In this document: positions 56,050 to 64,000 of the stretch, in pieces
Position numbering within the stretch: the first letter of the stretch is position 1
Layout of the letters: each line of letters starts with the position of its first letter
DNA from: Clostridium bovifaecis
GTDB lineage: Bacteria; Bacillota; Clostridia; Clostridiales; Clostridiaceae
DNA length: 64,000 nt
Assembly (NCBI GenBank): GCA_009738435.1
Contig: CP046522.1
Span: forward strand, 2,449,249-2,513,248
Reading direction: 5' to 3'
Position numbers and translations under genes: made by a program
Notes under the pieces: generated by a model
Told to the model about the DNA's origin: nothing
Seen by the model: only the letters and a program-made list of their open reading frames with translations
Databases searched by the model: none

Positions 56050-56093
56050 TATTTAACCCCCCGACTTTCTAATTAAGTTAGTATGTTAGGAAT

Positions 56094-56157
56094 GTTAGAA
56101 GTTAGAATAACCTGCTAACTTCTAACCTGTTCTATCTAACTTACGCCTGCGGCGTAA
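56094..56157. repeat. Dispersed hairpin repeats between etfA and lctD
   Basis: Perfect 12-base arms GTTAGAAGTTAG (56094-56105) and CTAACTTCTAAC (56115-56126), then a second palindrome TTACGCC-TGC-GGCGTAA (56141-56157) that contains the etfA stop codon. The same words fill other gaps in the window. Confidence 0.7.
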
Positions 56158-57370
56158 CTGTTGCTGCTACTTCTGATAGAGCTTCTCCATTTTTAATTTT
56201 TTCAATAAGCTTCGGTACTACTTCATAAATGTCTCCAACTATTCCGTAATGAGCAACATTGAATATTGAAGCATCTGGCTCACTATTTATTGCCACAATA
56301 GTTTCTGAATTGTTCATACCAGCTACAAATTGTACTGATCCCTGAATTCCAAGAGTAATTATAAGTTTTGGTTTTACTGTTCTTCCGCTGAGGCCTATTT
56401 GTTGTTTAGCATCTATCCATCCTGCTTCAACTAGAGGTCTTGTTCCTGCTATTTGCCCTCCTAGTAAGTCAGCAAGCTCTCTTACAAGTTGCATATCTTT
56501 TTCTGACTTAATTCCTCTACCTGCTGCTATAACTACTTCTGCATCGGATATGCTTACTTCTTTTTCTTTCTTAGTTATTTGAAGAACCTTTATTTTAGAT
56601 TCGAATTTATCTGTTGACATATCGCATACTGTAACTTTACCTTTAGCTGACTTGCTTCTTTCTAAAGCCGAGAAAATCTTGTATCTTACAGTTGCAAATT
56701 GAGGCCTATTATTGCTAGTTATGATTTGAGCCATTATGTTACCGCCGAAAGCTGGTCTTATTTGAACTAAGTCTGTATTTTCCTTCATATCAAGAATTGT
56801 ACAGTCTGCTGTAAGTCCAGTCTTAAATCTTGCAGCAACTCTAGGTGCAAGAGATCTACCTACTGTTGTAGCTCCTACTAATATTGATGATGGTTTAACT
56901 TTATTTATGAAGTCTTCAAAAGCTGCTGTATATGGTTCAATTCTGAAGTCTTCAAGTTCTTCATAATCATATACAAATACTTCGTCAACACCATAGTGTA
57001 ATAATTCTTGTGCTTTCTCTTTAATATTGTGTCCAATAAATACTGCATAAACTGGGTGACCTATCTTAGCAGCAAGTTCTTTACCTTTTCCGATAAGCTC
57101 AAGAGTTACAGGATGAATGTTTCCTTCAACGTGGTCAACATATACCGAAATTCCCCTCCATAAGCTCTTATCTATCTTTGGACCTTCTTCTTCTACGTAT
57201 TCCATTACCCCTTCTGGTCCTCTTTTTACACAAAGCTTGCACATTTTACATGCTGCTGTTATCTCAATTTTACCTTCATTTGCTATTAATGCGTTGAACG
57301 GACATACTTTAACTAATTTCTCTATAACTTCTTTATTTAACTTATTATCGTGAACTAATAGTTTTCCCAT
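56141..57370 (-). CDS. etfA: Electron-transfer flavoprotein alpha subunit with ferredoxin-like N-terminus (LctC)
   Basis: 409 residues. The first 70 residues hold a [4Fe-4S] ferredoxin-like part: KVCPFNALIANEG, then CKMCKLCVKRGPEG. It continues as EtfA with GRSLAPRVAARF and a C-terminal FAD domain (VVIAAGRGIKSEKD, GLSGRTVKPKLIITLGIQGS, NSEPDASIFNVAHYGIVGD). The extra iron-sulfur domain marks the bifurcating lactate dehydrogenase type of Acetobacterium, in which NAD is reduced by lactate at the cost of ferredoxin. ATG at 57370 has GGGGGG seven bases upstream; an ATG at 57385 lies before that site. The stop falls in a dispersed palindrome, so the last residues may be repeat-derived. Confidence 0.93.
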   Translation of the reverse strand: MGKLLVHDNKLNKEVIEKLVKVCPFNALIANEGKIEITAACKMCKLCVKRGPEGVMEYVEEEGPKIDKSLWRGISVYVDHVEGNIHPVTLELIGKGKELAAKIGHPVYAVFIGHNIKEKAQELLHYGVDEVFVYDYEELEDFRIEPYTAAFEDFINKVKPSSILVGATTVGRSLAPRVAARFKTGLTADCTILDMKENTDLVQIRPAFGGNIMAQIITSNNRPQFATVRYKIFSALERSKSAKGKVTVCDMSTDKFESKIKVLQITKKEKEVSISDAEVVIAAGRGIKSEKDMQLVRELADLLGGQIAGTRPLVEAGWIDAKQQIGLSGRTVKPKLIITLGIQGSVQFVAGMNNSETIVAINSEPDASIFNVAHYGIVGDIYEVVPKLIEKIKNGEALSEVAATVTPQA

Positions 57371-57385
57371 TCTAAATCCCCCCAT

Positions 57386-57588
57386 TTTTTAGTAGCCTGT
57401 TACTAAAAATTAGATAATTCGTTGGTTAATGTGTTAGATATTAGTTAAAACTACATAATTTCTAGTCCCTAATCTCTAATTTATTAACTTCTAACTTATC
57501 TTTTCAAACTTTAGATCTCACCTTTAACTTATAAGTGCACTTCCAGTTCTCTAACCCGGCGAAGCTCTCTTATATTTTAGCTATGCCG
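57386..57588. repeat. Repeat-filled gap inside the lactate operon
   Basis: 203 bases between etfB and etfA made of CTAAT/CTAACTTCTAAC words plus a GC-rich hairpin (GGCGAAGCTCTC near 57560 and GCCGCTACGC at the etfB stop). There is no open frame or clear promoter. An operon gap of this size is unusual and looks like repeat insertion. Confidence 0.5.
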
Positions 57589-58377
57589 CTACGCAAACTT
57601 AAGCTCTTTTAACTTAGCAAAAAGCTTCTCAGTAAGTGCTTCGCCATCTCCTTCCCACATTTCTTTATCAGTGTTTACTTCTGGTGGGAATATTCTTTCA
57701 ACTTGAGTCGCTGAACCATTTAATCCGTAATTGTTTTCATCTTTATCTTCAAAGTCACCTAAACTGAATATCTTTATCTCCCTATCTTTAGTTTCTATTT
57801 TTTTCTTGTAAGATGGAAGCCTTGGAGTATAGATATCCTTTTCAACTGTTATAAGACAAGGATACTGAATTTCCTGAATTTCCACTGTTTCAGCCATATC
57901 CATTTCAACTGTTATTGCATCATCTTTAATTTCTATTATTTTTCTTACATTAGCTACATGTGGTATTCCTAAATACTCTGCCATCTCTGGACCAACCTGA
58001 GCTGTATCTCCATCTGTTGTTTGTTTTCCACAGATGATAAGGTCAGGATTTCCTGTCATTTTAACTCCTTGAGACAATGTATAAGCTGTTGCTAAAACGT
58101 CTGCACCTGCAAATTTTCTGTCTGAAAGCAATGCCCCTTCATCTGCTCCCATCATAAATGCTTCTTTTATAATATCTTTTGATTGAGGTGGTCCCATAGT
58201 TATTACATTGACTTTTCCACCTTTCTCTTCTCTAATTCTAAATGCACTTTCTAAAGCATATAAATCATATGGGTTCATTTTAGAATCAATACCATCTCTT
58301 TTTAAAACCCCTGTAACTGGGTCAACTTCAACCTTTGTTGTTCCAGGCACTTGCTTAATACAAACTAATATTTCCAT
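57589..58377 (-). CDS. etfB: Electron-transfer flavoprotein beta subunit (LctB)
   Basis: 262 residues. Begins [19 protein letters not shown] and has the nucleotide-binding features of Etf[40 protein letters not shown], and the signature region [20 protein letters not shown] (landmark GDTAQVGP, about residue 122) followed by PCLITVEKD. It forms the bifurcating complex with LctC and LctD encoded downstream. It is the first gene of its operon. GGGGGATTTAAT precedes the ATG and a FadR/LldR-type palindrome lies close upstream. Confidence 0.94.
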   Translation of the reverse strand: MEILVCIKQVPGTTKVEVDPVTGVLKRDGIDSKMNPYDLYALESAFRIREEKGGKVNVITMGPPQSKDIIKEAFMMGADEGALLSDRKFAGADVLATAYTLSQGVKMTGNPDLIICGKQTTDGDTAQVGPEMAEYLGIPHVANVRKIIEIKDDAITVEMDMAETVEIQEIQYPCLITVEKDIYTPRLPSYKKKIETKDREIKIFSLGDFEDKDENNYGLNGSATQVERIFPPEVNTDKEMWEGDGEALTEKLFAKLKELKFA

Positions 58378-59080
58378 ATTAAATCCCCCATTCCTAAATT
58401 TATGATATTCTCTGGTAAGTCGTCATACCATTTATTTTTTAAATAAGCAGAAGGTAAATTTTACTTATTTATTTTTAACGTATTTATATATTTTATAGTA
58501 TTATTTCTTATTTTACACATCAACAGCTTTTCTCCATAAAATCAATAATATTGATGGAAAATAGCTTATACGTCCTTATATGATTACATAAACTAAATAG
58601 AACTTTAACGCAGCTGTTAATATTTTAGCTTTTGTTTCTAGAATTCTGTTGCTGCTGTAGCAAAAGCTATATTTTAAGGTCAAGTGCTATAAAAATAGCG
58701 CATACTCATTCATTTTCAATTCCCTAATATGTTATAAAACTTTATTGGTATGACCACCTGTCCTCTGACCTAATAATATCATAATAGTTTGACTATTTCT
58801 ACAATAGTTATTTTATTAACATATATATCCAAGGATATTCTTGAAATCGATTTCCATATCCGTGATTTCTATCCCGTTCTTTATAAAATTTTTTTTTATT
58901 TTATGCCCTATAACCTATTTTTTTGAAAATTTAGTTATTTATTTAACAATTAAAACTGAATCAGTTAGAAAAGTTTGTATGTTATATATTTATTATAAAA
59001 TTAAATAATTTTATAATAAAACAGATATTCAGGAAATCATCTTCCTAAATATCTGTTTTTTACTTGATTTTAGTTATTTA
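58378..59080. promoter_or_regulatory. Upstream region of the etfB operon, 703 bp, with FadR/LldR-type operators
   Basis: The region has no supported gene. It holds TGGTATGACCA at 58746-58756, a perfect match to the TGGT-N3-ACCA core bound by FadR-subfamily GntR regulators such as LldR, and a near copy on the minus strand at 58420-58430 (TGGTATGACGA). An inverted repeat TAGCTTTTG / CAAAAGCTA spans 58626-58669. The regulator gene is not in the window. The distal site is about 370 bases from etfB, leaving room for a long leader. Confidence 0.6.
59018..59060 (-). terminator. Terminator of the second lactate cluster
   Basis: Stem AAACAGATATT-AGGAA / TTCCT-AATATCTGTTT (with one mismatch) and a T/A-rich tail on the minus strand, 20 bases after the acyl-CoA dehydrogenase stop. 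Confidence 0.8.
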
Positions 59081-60223
59081 TTATTTAACGCCCATCCATC
59101 CGGAAATTACCATCATTTGAACTTCTGATGTTCCTTCATAAATTTCTGTTATTTTTGCATCACGCATCATTCTTTCGATTGGATAGTCACTTGAATATCC
59201 ATAGCCACCAAACAATTGTAAACAACGTCTTGTTACATCGCTGGCATTTCTAGAAGCAACTAATTTTGCCATAGCAGCAAGGTGTGAATACTTTTCACCA
59301 GCATCTTTTGCACATGCAGCTTGATATACTAAAAGCTTTGCAGCTTCTGTATTTGCACGCATTTGAGCAAGTTCAAATTGTGTATTTTGGAATTTTGAAA
59401 TTGAACGTCCAAATTGAATACGTTCATTAACATATTTTATAGTTTCTTCTATAGCACCTTCTGCAATACCAAGAGCTTGTGCAGCAATACCAATACGGCC
59501 TCCATCAAGAGTTGCCATTGCAATACCAAATCCTTTACCTTCTTCTCCTAAAAGATTTTCCTTTGGAACTATACAATTATCAAAGAATAATTCACATGTA
59601 GAAGATCCTCTGATTCCCATCTTTATTTCATGGCTTCCAACTGAGAAACCTGGGAAATCTTTTTCAACGATAAATGCTGAAATACCTTTTGTTCCTTTGC
59701 TCTTATCAGTCATAGCAGCAACAATGTATATATCTGCATATCCTGCATTAGTAATAAATATCTTGCTGCCGTTTAATACATAATGATCTCCTTCAAGTAC
59801 TGCTGTTGTCTTTTGCATAGAAGCATCAGTTCCAGCAGAAGGTTCTGTTAATCCAAAAGCACCTAATTTTTCACCTGAAGCAAGTGGTTTTAAATACTTT
59901 TCTTTTTGTGCATCTGTACCATATGCATAAATTGGTGTTGCACAAAGACTTGTATGTGCTGAAACAATAACACCTGTTGTTGCACAGCATTTAGATAATT
60001 CTTCTACACATTGTATGTAGCTTAATGTATCCATTCCAGCTCCACCAAATTCTTCAGGGAATGGAATTCCAAGTAACCCCATTTCAGCCATTTTCGGTAT
60101 GTTTTCTTCTGGGAAGCGCATGTTTTCATCAACTTCTTTTGCAAGTGGTTTTACCTCATTTTCAGCAAATTCACGATACATTTCTTGTAATTGTTGATGA
60201 TTTTCATCTAGTTTAAAATTCAT
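59081..60223 (-). CDS. Acyl-CoA dehydrogenase (butyryl-CoA dehydrogenase type)
   Basis: 380 residues, full family length. FAD-binding motifs are GAFGLTEPSAGTDAS (about residue 127) and FITNAGYADIY. The catalytic base lies in ITEIYEGTSEVQMM (Glu at about 367). The C-terminal RCLQLFGGYGYSSDYPIERM is typical of short-chain enzymes such as Bcd. In anaerobes such enzymes reduce enoyl-CoA with electrons from EtfAB. Here it is the last gene of an etfA-lctP-lctD cluster, which suggests it shares that Etf. Whether it works on crotonyl-CoA, acryloyl-CoA or another substrate cannot be read from sequence. Confidence 0.9.
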   Translation of the reverse strand: MNFKLDENHQQLQEMYREFAENEVKPLAKEVDENMRFPEENIPKMAEMGLLGIPFPEEFGGAGMDTLSYIQCVEELSKCCATTGVIVSAHTSLCATPIYAYGTDAQKEKYLKPLASGEKLGAFGLTEPSAGTDASMQKTTAVLEGDHYVLNGSKIFITNAGYADIYIVAAMTDKSKGTKGISAFIVEKDFPGFSVGSHEIKMGIRGSSTCELFFDNCIVPKENLLGEEGKGFGIAMATLDGGRIGIAAQALGIAEGAIEETIKYVNERIQFGRSISKFQNTQFELAQMRANTEAAKLLVYQAACAKDAGEKYSHLAAMAKLVASRNASDVTRRCLQLFGGYGYSSDYPIERMMRDAKITEIYEGTSEVQMMVISGWMGVK

Positions 60224-60279
60224 ATTAATTTCCTACCTTTCTTTTTATTATACGTGTATGTCAGTTGTGCTTTCCTTTA

Positions 60280-61713
60280 TTAGTTAGCACCATCTAATGG
60301 ACAGCATACTTTACCTGGATTCATAATAGAATTAGGGTCAAATGCTTTTTTGATACCTCTCATTAACTCCATATTTATTTCTCCAACACTATCTGCTAAG
60401 TAGCTTACTTTTCCACTACCAATTCCATGTTCTCCTGAAACTAGCCCGCCACAGTTTGTTGCTTCTTTGTAAATAATATTAAAGAATTTTTCTACTCTTG
60501 ATTTAAATTCTTCTTCTTCTAAATCATTACTGCATTGGTATATGTGAAGATTTCCATCCCCTGCATGTCCAAAGCTTTTAATAGTAAGTCCACATTCTTC
60601 ACCAGTCTTGTTTACAAACTCAACATAAGAAGCGATCTTATTTACTGGAACTACTACATCACATTCATCTAATAATTTTGTTTCTGCCATTATTGCTTCT
60701 AAGAAGCTAGAACGTGCAGCCCATGCATCTTTTATTTTTGCAGGTGTATCAGCTACAAGAACATCAATTGCCCCTGCTTCTAATACTATTTCACTTGCTT
60801 GTTCAATAAGGTTATTTAATTCATCTTCATTACCTGCATCTAAAGTAACAAGTAAATAAGCATTTGCAGTTACCCCATCAACTACTTGTGGGAATACGCT
60901 CTTTCCAATATATCTTTCACTAGATAAAACGATTTCTCTTTCCATAAATTCGATTGCTTGTGGATTCATGTGTTCCATTTTAAATTTAGGAACAGTAGAA
61001 ATACAATCATGTAAATTCTCAAAAGGAATAATTAAACTTGCAACCACCTTTGGTGCTGGCATAACTTTTAAAGTAAGTTCTGTAATAATTCCAAGGGTAC
61101 CTTCTGAACCAATCATTAGATTCAAAAGGCTATAACCTGAACTTGTTTTTGATACTGTAGCTCCAAAGTCTGTAACTTCACCTGATGGAAGAACAACTTT
61201 CATTGCACGTACATAATCACGTGTTGCACCATATTTAACAGCTCTCATTCCACCAGCATTTGTTGAAACATTTCCACCTAAGCAAGCAAACTTTTCACCT
61301 GGATCTGGAGCATATAATAATCCTTGTTTTAAACAATCCTCTGCAAGATCGTTCAATAAAACACCTGCTTGAACATGAACAACAAAATTCTCTAAGTCAT
61401 AAGAAAGTATTTTATTCATCTTTGTAAGATCAATTAAAACTCCTCCTAAAAGTGGAACTGCCCCTCCTGCAAGTCCTGTTCCAGCTCCTCTTGGAGTTAC
61501 TGGTATCTTGTTCTCATTACATATTTTTACTACTGCAGCAACTTCCTCTGTAGAGTGTGCCATTAATACAACTTGTGGAGCCATTTTTCCGTAAATAGGC
61601 ATTTCATCGTGAGAATAATCTTCATTGATATCATTACCTGTTAAAATATGTCCTGGAGCTGCCTCCTGTAATTTTGATATTAATTCTTCTGTTAATTGAT
61701 TATACTGTGCCAT
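60280..61713 (-). CDS. FAD-dependent lactate dehydrogenase (LctD/GlcD), second copy
   Basis: 477 residues, uninterrupted. FAD domain: TPRGAGTGLAGGAVPLLGG (about residue 75), YAPDPGEKFACLGGN and YGATRDYVRAMKVVLPSGE. C-terminal domain: [15 protein letters not shown] and SGEHGIGSGKVSYLADSVGE, ending NPGKVCCPLDGAN. It oxidises lactate or another 2-hydroxy acid and passes electrons to Etf. AGAGGA lies nine bases before the ATG at 61713; an ATG at 61722 touches that site, so the shorter start is preferred. A structured repeat sits between this gene and the permease. Confidence 0.92.
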   Translation of the reverse strand: MAQYNQLTEELISKLQEAAPGHILTGNDINEDYSHDEMPIYGKMAPQVVLMAHSTEEVAAVVKICNENKIPVTPRGAGTGLAGGAVPLLGGVLIDLTKMNKILSYDLENFVVHVQAGVLLNDLAEDCLKQGLLYAPDPGEKFACLGGNVSTNAGGMRAVKYGATRDYVRAMKVVLPSGEVTDFGATVSKTSSGYSLLNLMIGSEGTLGIITELTLKVMPAPKVVASLIIPFENLHDCISTVPKFKMEHMNPQAIEFMEREIVLSSERYIGKSVFPQVVDGVTANAYLLVTLDAGNEDELNNLIEQASEIVLEAGAIDVLVADTPAKIKDAWAARSSFLEAIMAETKLLDECDVVVPVNKIASYVEFVNKTGEECGLTIKSFGHAGDGNLHIYQCSNDLEEEEFKSRVEKFFNIIYKEATNCGGLVSGEHGIGSGKVSYLADSVGEINMELMRGIKKAFDPNSIMNPGKVCCPLDGAN

Positions 61714-61751
61714 AATAATCATTCCTCTCCAAATTTTTTTCTTATTCTATG

Positions 61752-61852
61752 GTGTACCTAAATAAACAGAGTTCCTCGTATCGGTATTTTCGATGCTTAG
61801 GAATCGTTATCCAGGGACGGATAGTCATCGGATAAATAGTGTACCTAAATAA
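61752..61852. repeat. Structured repeat inserted at the permease stop, flanked by 14-bp direct repeats
   Basis: Direct repeats GTGTACCTAAATAA at 61752-61765 and 61839-61852 flank 73 bases that fold into two hairpins (GAGTTCCT/AGGAATC around an inner ATCGG/CGAT stem, and TATCC/GGATA). Blocks AAATAAACAGAGTTC, AATCGTTATC, AGGGAC and TAGTCATC-GATAAAT are shared with 14797-14988. The permease stop codon (61825-61827) lies inside the insert, while the downstream repeat still carries a reading of the older ending, LGTP-stop. Confidence 0.8.
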
Positions 61853-63366
61853 CATACGATACCAGAGACAACTACATATAAAATGAAATATTTAAACATA
61901 CTTCCTAAAATTTTACTTTCTGAACCAGATTGACTAATTGCACTTGCACCAATTGCAATACCTTGAGGACTAATCATCTTTCCAATACCTCCCCCAAGAA
62001 CATTTGCTGCTGCCATCCATGCTTCAGGAAGTCCAAGGCTTCTCGCTGTTTCTGCTTGTAATCCTCCGAATAGAACACAGGTTGATGTACCTGAACCTGT
62101 AACAAATCCTCCAATAGCTCCGATTAATGGAGAAATTAACGGATATGCTCCTCCTGTAGTTACAACTAAGAAGCTTGCAATATCTGAAATCATTCCACTA
62201 TAGCCCATTACTTTTGCTGTTGCCAAAACTGAACAAATTGTAACAATTGTTTTCCAGTTTGCTTTTAATGTAGAAACCAATACATCTAACATAGTTGATA
62301 TTTTTGCACCCTGAATAAATCCCCCAATAATTGCAGCAACAAAAATAATAACACCCGGTGTATTAATCCAACTAAAACTCAATTTATTTCCACCTTCACC
62401 AGCATATACAACCATAACCGTTTTATATTTTGCAATCAAATGATTAATTGCTGGAAACAAAGTTGATGTAGCCATTAGCATTATGAATATTAAAATAAAT
62501 GTACTCCATGCTTGTAATCCTTTACCAAGTGATAAGCTTGCTTCTCCTTTATCCTGGGCTTCAATACAATACTCATCTTGAGGTTTTTTGTTAAGGATTC
62601 TTGCTGCAACAACTGTAAATATCATACAACAAATAGAACCTACTATATTTGGCAATTCTGCCCCAACTACTGTTGCTGTGGCATACCAAGGTAATACAAA
62701 TGATAATGCAGAAACTAATGTAATAGCAAACGCTCCTCTTAATGCCTTTATTCCACCACCTACAATGCATACCATAATAAATGGACTAATAAAGGTAAGA
62801 ATTGCTTCGATAATTGCCGTATTTGCTGCCAATGTACCAGAGTCAACTCCAGTTACTGATGAAAGCGTTACTAAAGGTATTCCAACTGATCCAAATGCAG
62901 TTGGTGTGCTGTTAACAACCAAGCATGCTATAACTGCTGCAAATGGATTTAATCCAATACCAGCAAGCATAGATGCCGGAATAGCAACTGCTGTACCAAA
63001 TCCAGCCATTCCTTCCATGAAACAACCGAATCCCCATCCAATAATTAATGCTAAAACTCTCTTATCAGTAGAAACTCCAGCAAGCATTCTTTTTATGGAG
63101 TCCATTGCACCTGTACGTAAAGTCAAATTATACGCAAACAAAGCTGCAACAATAACTAGACAAATTGGCCACAAGGCATTAAGTACTCCTTCTAATACCG
63201 CTGACGCAGCATAAACTGCATTCAACTTCCAGAAACCAATAGCTAAAACTAATGTAATACCAAGTGTAATAGCGCAAGCCTTATAACCTTGCATTTTTAA
63301 TTTACTTAATCCGACTATTAGCCAAATAATTGGTAATATCGCTATTAAAAATTTTAAAAATAACAT
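61825..63366 (-). CDS. lctP: L-lactate permease (LctP family)
   Basis: 513 residues, about 12-14 membrane helices. Imports lactate with protons. LctP family features are WGFGCFMEGMAGFGTAVAIPASML (landmark FMEGMAGFGTA, about residue 115), VNSTPTAFGSVGIPL, GGFVTGSGTSTCVLFGGLQ (landmark TGSGTSTCVLFG) and GKMISPQGIAIGASA near the C-terminus. GGGGGGATAAAAA precedes the ATG. The last four residues (LFIR) come from a repeat inserted at the stop codon; the older end would have been CYLGTP. It lies between a partial etfA and lctD. Confidence 0.94.
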   Translation of the reverse strand: MLFLKFLIAILPIIWLIVGLSKLKMQGYKACAITLGITLVLAIGFWKLNAVYAASAVLEGVLNALWPICLVIVAALFAYNLTLRTGAMDSIKRMLAGVSTDKRVLALIIGWGFGCFMEGMAGFGTAVAIPASMLAGIGLNPFAAVIACLVVNSTPTAFGSVGIPLVTLSSVTGVDSGTLAANTAIIEAILTFISPFIMVCIVGGGIKALRGAFAITLVSALSFVLPWYATATVVGAELPNIVGSICCMIFTVVAARILNKKPQDEYCIEAQDKGEASLSLGKGLQAWSTFILIFIMLMATSTLFPAINHLIAKYKTVMVVYAGEGGNKLSFSWINTPGVIIFVAAIIGGFIQGAKISTMLDVLVSTLKANWKTIVTICSVLATAKVMGYSGMISDIASFLVVTTGGAYPLISPLIGAIGGFVTGSGTSTCVLFGGLQAETARSLGLPEAWMAAANVLGGGIGKMISPQGIAIGASAISQSGSESKILGSMFKYFILYVVVSGIVCYLGTLFIR

Positions 63367-63564
63367 TTTTTATCCCCCCAATCAATTTTTATATGGTAAT
63401 CCCTTTTTATTAGTTGGTTCTAGCGCTTATATTATGTCTATATAATCTTTGGGTCATTAATCAAACATCACTTTTTACATATTTGGTTTTCAGTATTCTT
63501 TTGTATTATGTGTCCCCCATTGACTTATTTTTTCGTTCCTATACTCTAAGGAACAGAAAAACCT

Positions 63565-64000
63565 TTACTTGGATTTTACTTTCTTCATTTCTTCAATCAT
63601 AACTGGAAGAACTTCAGTTGCATTTCCAACAATACCTATATTGGCGATTTCAAAAATTGGAGCATCCTCATCTTTATTAATTGCTATAATATAATTAGAA
63701 CCTGACATTCCAGATGTGTGTTGTGTTGCTCCAGAGATACCACATGCAATATAAAGTTTTGGTGCTACAATCTTTCCTGATTGCCCAACTTGGTGTGCAC
63801 GAGAAATCCATCCATCTTCAATTGCTGGTCTTGTTGCGCCTACTACACCATCAAGCACAGATGCTAATTCTTCAACAAGTTTGAAATTTTCTGCATTTCC
63901 CATTCCACGTCCGCCAGCAACAATAACTTGTGCTTCTTCTAAATTAACGGATTCAGAAATTTCTTTTACTGTATCAACAATTTTTGCCTTAATAGCACTA
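63565..64000 (-). CDS. Electron-transfer flavoprotein alpha subunit, second copy, 5' part beyond window
   Basis: C-terminal 145 residues of an EtfA, open to the right edge. The FAD domain is clear: EEAQVIVAGGRGMGNAENFKLVEEL (landmark AGGRGMGN), GATRPAIEDGW, HQVGQSGKIVAPKLYIACGISGATQHTSGM (landmark GISGATQH) and NKDEDAPIFEIANIGIVGN. It is followed after about 200 bases by lctP, then lctD and the acyl-CoA dehydrogenase, so a second Etf-linked lactate cluster enters the window here. Whether it has an N-terminal iron-sulfur domain cannot be seen. Confidence 0.92.
   Translation of the reverse strand, partial: SAIKAKIVDTVKEISESVNLEEAQVIVAGGRGMGNAENFKLVEELASVLDGVVGATRPAIEDGWISRAHQVGQSGKIVAPKLYIACGISGATQHTSGMSGSNYIIAINKDEDAPIFEIANIGIVGNATEVLPVMIEEMKKVKSK

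Noticed and set aside
62588-63214. 208-codon plus-strand frame
   Set aside because: Antisense of the lactate permease, with low-complexity composition.
63520-63560. GTTCCT / AGGAAC hairpin after the partial etfA as terminator
   Set aside because: On the minus strand the stem is followed by A, not T, so it would not act as an intrinsic terminator for etfA.
59081-64000. Horizontal transfer of the second lactate cluster
   Set aside because: By eye its base composition is close to that of the first cluster, and no integrase or tRNA boundary is visible in the window.

Overview
The window looks like chromosome from a low-GC, strictly anaerobic Clostridium-type Firmicute. Supporting signs are strongly AT-rich intergenic DNA, GGAGG-type ribosome binding sites, some TTG/GTG starts, and anaerobic gene families (electron-bifurcating Etf-type lactate dehydrogenase, ECF transporters, lactate racemase cofactor maturation). 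I see no rRNA, tRNA, CRISPR array, prophage or intact transposase.

Layout. 0-8 kb: an amidohydrolase cut by the window edge, an FtsA/PilM-like ATPase, a split UvrD-like helicase and nicotinate phosphoribosyltransferase. 7.8-13.5 kb: a cobalamin-riboswitch-controlled uptake locus (EcfT, fused EcfA, an S component and two DUF4430 surface proteins, one with the domain pairing of animal transcobalamin). 13.7-19 kb: tautomerase, LUD-domain protein, a structured repeat, a beta-lactamase-fold serine hydrolase, a CoA-pyrophosphatase-type Nudix enzyme and a DacA-type carboxypeptidase. 19.2-24.8 kb: an ArsR regulator with an operator over its promoter, then two tandem four-domain sulfane-sulfur reductases (CoA-disulfide reductase, rhodanese, TusA, DsrE2). 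24.9-31.7 kb: M29 aminopeptidase, CheY-like receiver, YhaO/YhaN-type nuclease pair, DUF4397 protein. 31.8-34.3 kb: a decayed YgeY/hydantoinase pair. 34.5-43.5 kb: cell-envelope genes (L,D-transpeptidase, PAP2 phosphatase, membrane alpha/beta hydrolase, M48 protease) and a YtrA-type regulator with an ABC exporter. 43.6-51.8 kb: gltX, then larB-larE-larC, nikO-nikQ-nikMN and an FmdE protein. 51.9-54.5 kb: a large secreted propeller protein. 54.6-64 kb: two lactate-oxidation clusters, etfB-etfA-lctD and (etfA, cut by the edge)-lctP-lctD-acyl-CoA dehydrogenase.

How the genes work together. Lactate is the main theme: a permease, two EtfAB-linked lactate dehydrogenases, a LUD protein, the machinery that builds the nickel-pincer cofactor of lactate racemase, and a nickel importer to feed it. 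The racemase gene itself (larA) is not in the window. FadR/LldR-type palindromes lie upstream of etfB. A second theme is cobalamin capture, and a third is sulfane-sulfur handling.

Quality note. Nine frame breaks interrupt eight otherwise recognisable genes. Seven need two extra bases (often a lost TA/AT unit) and two need one extra A in an A run. Their spread argues for consensus errors as at least part of the cause, although the YgeY/hydantoinase pair also shows independent signs of decay. larC is split too, but there a programmed frameshift is known in the family.
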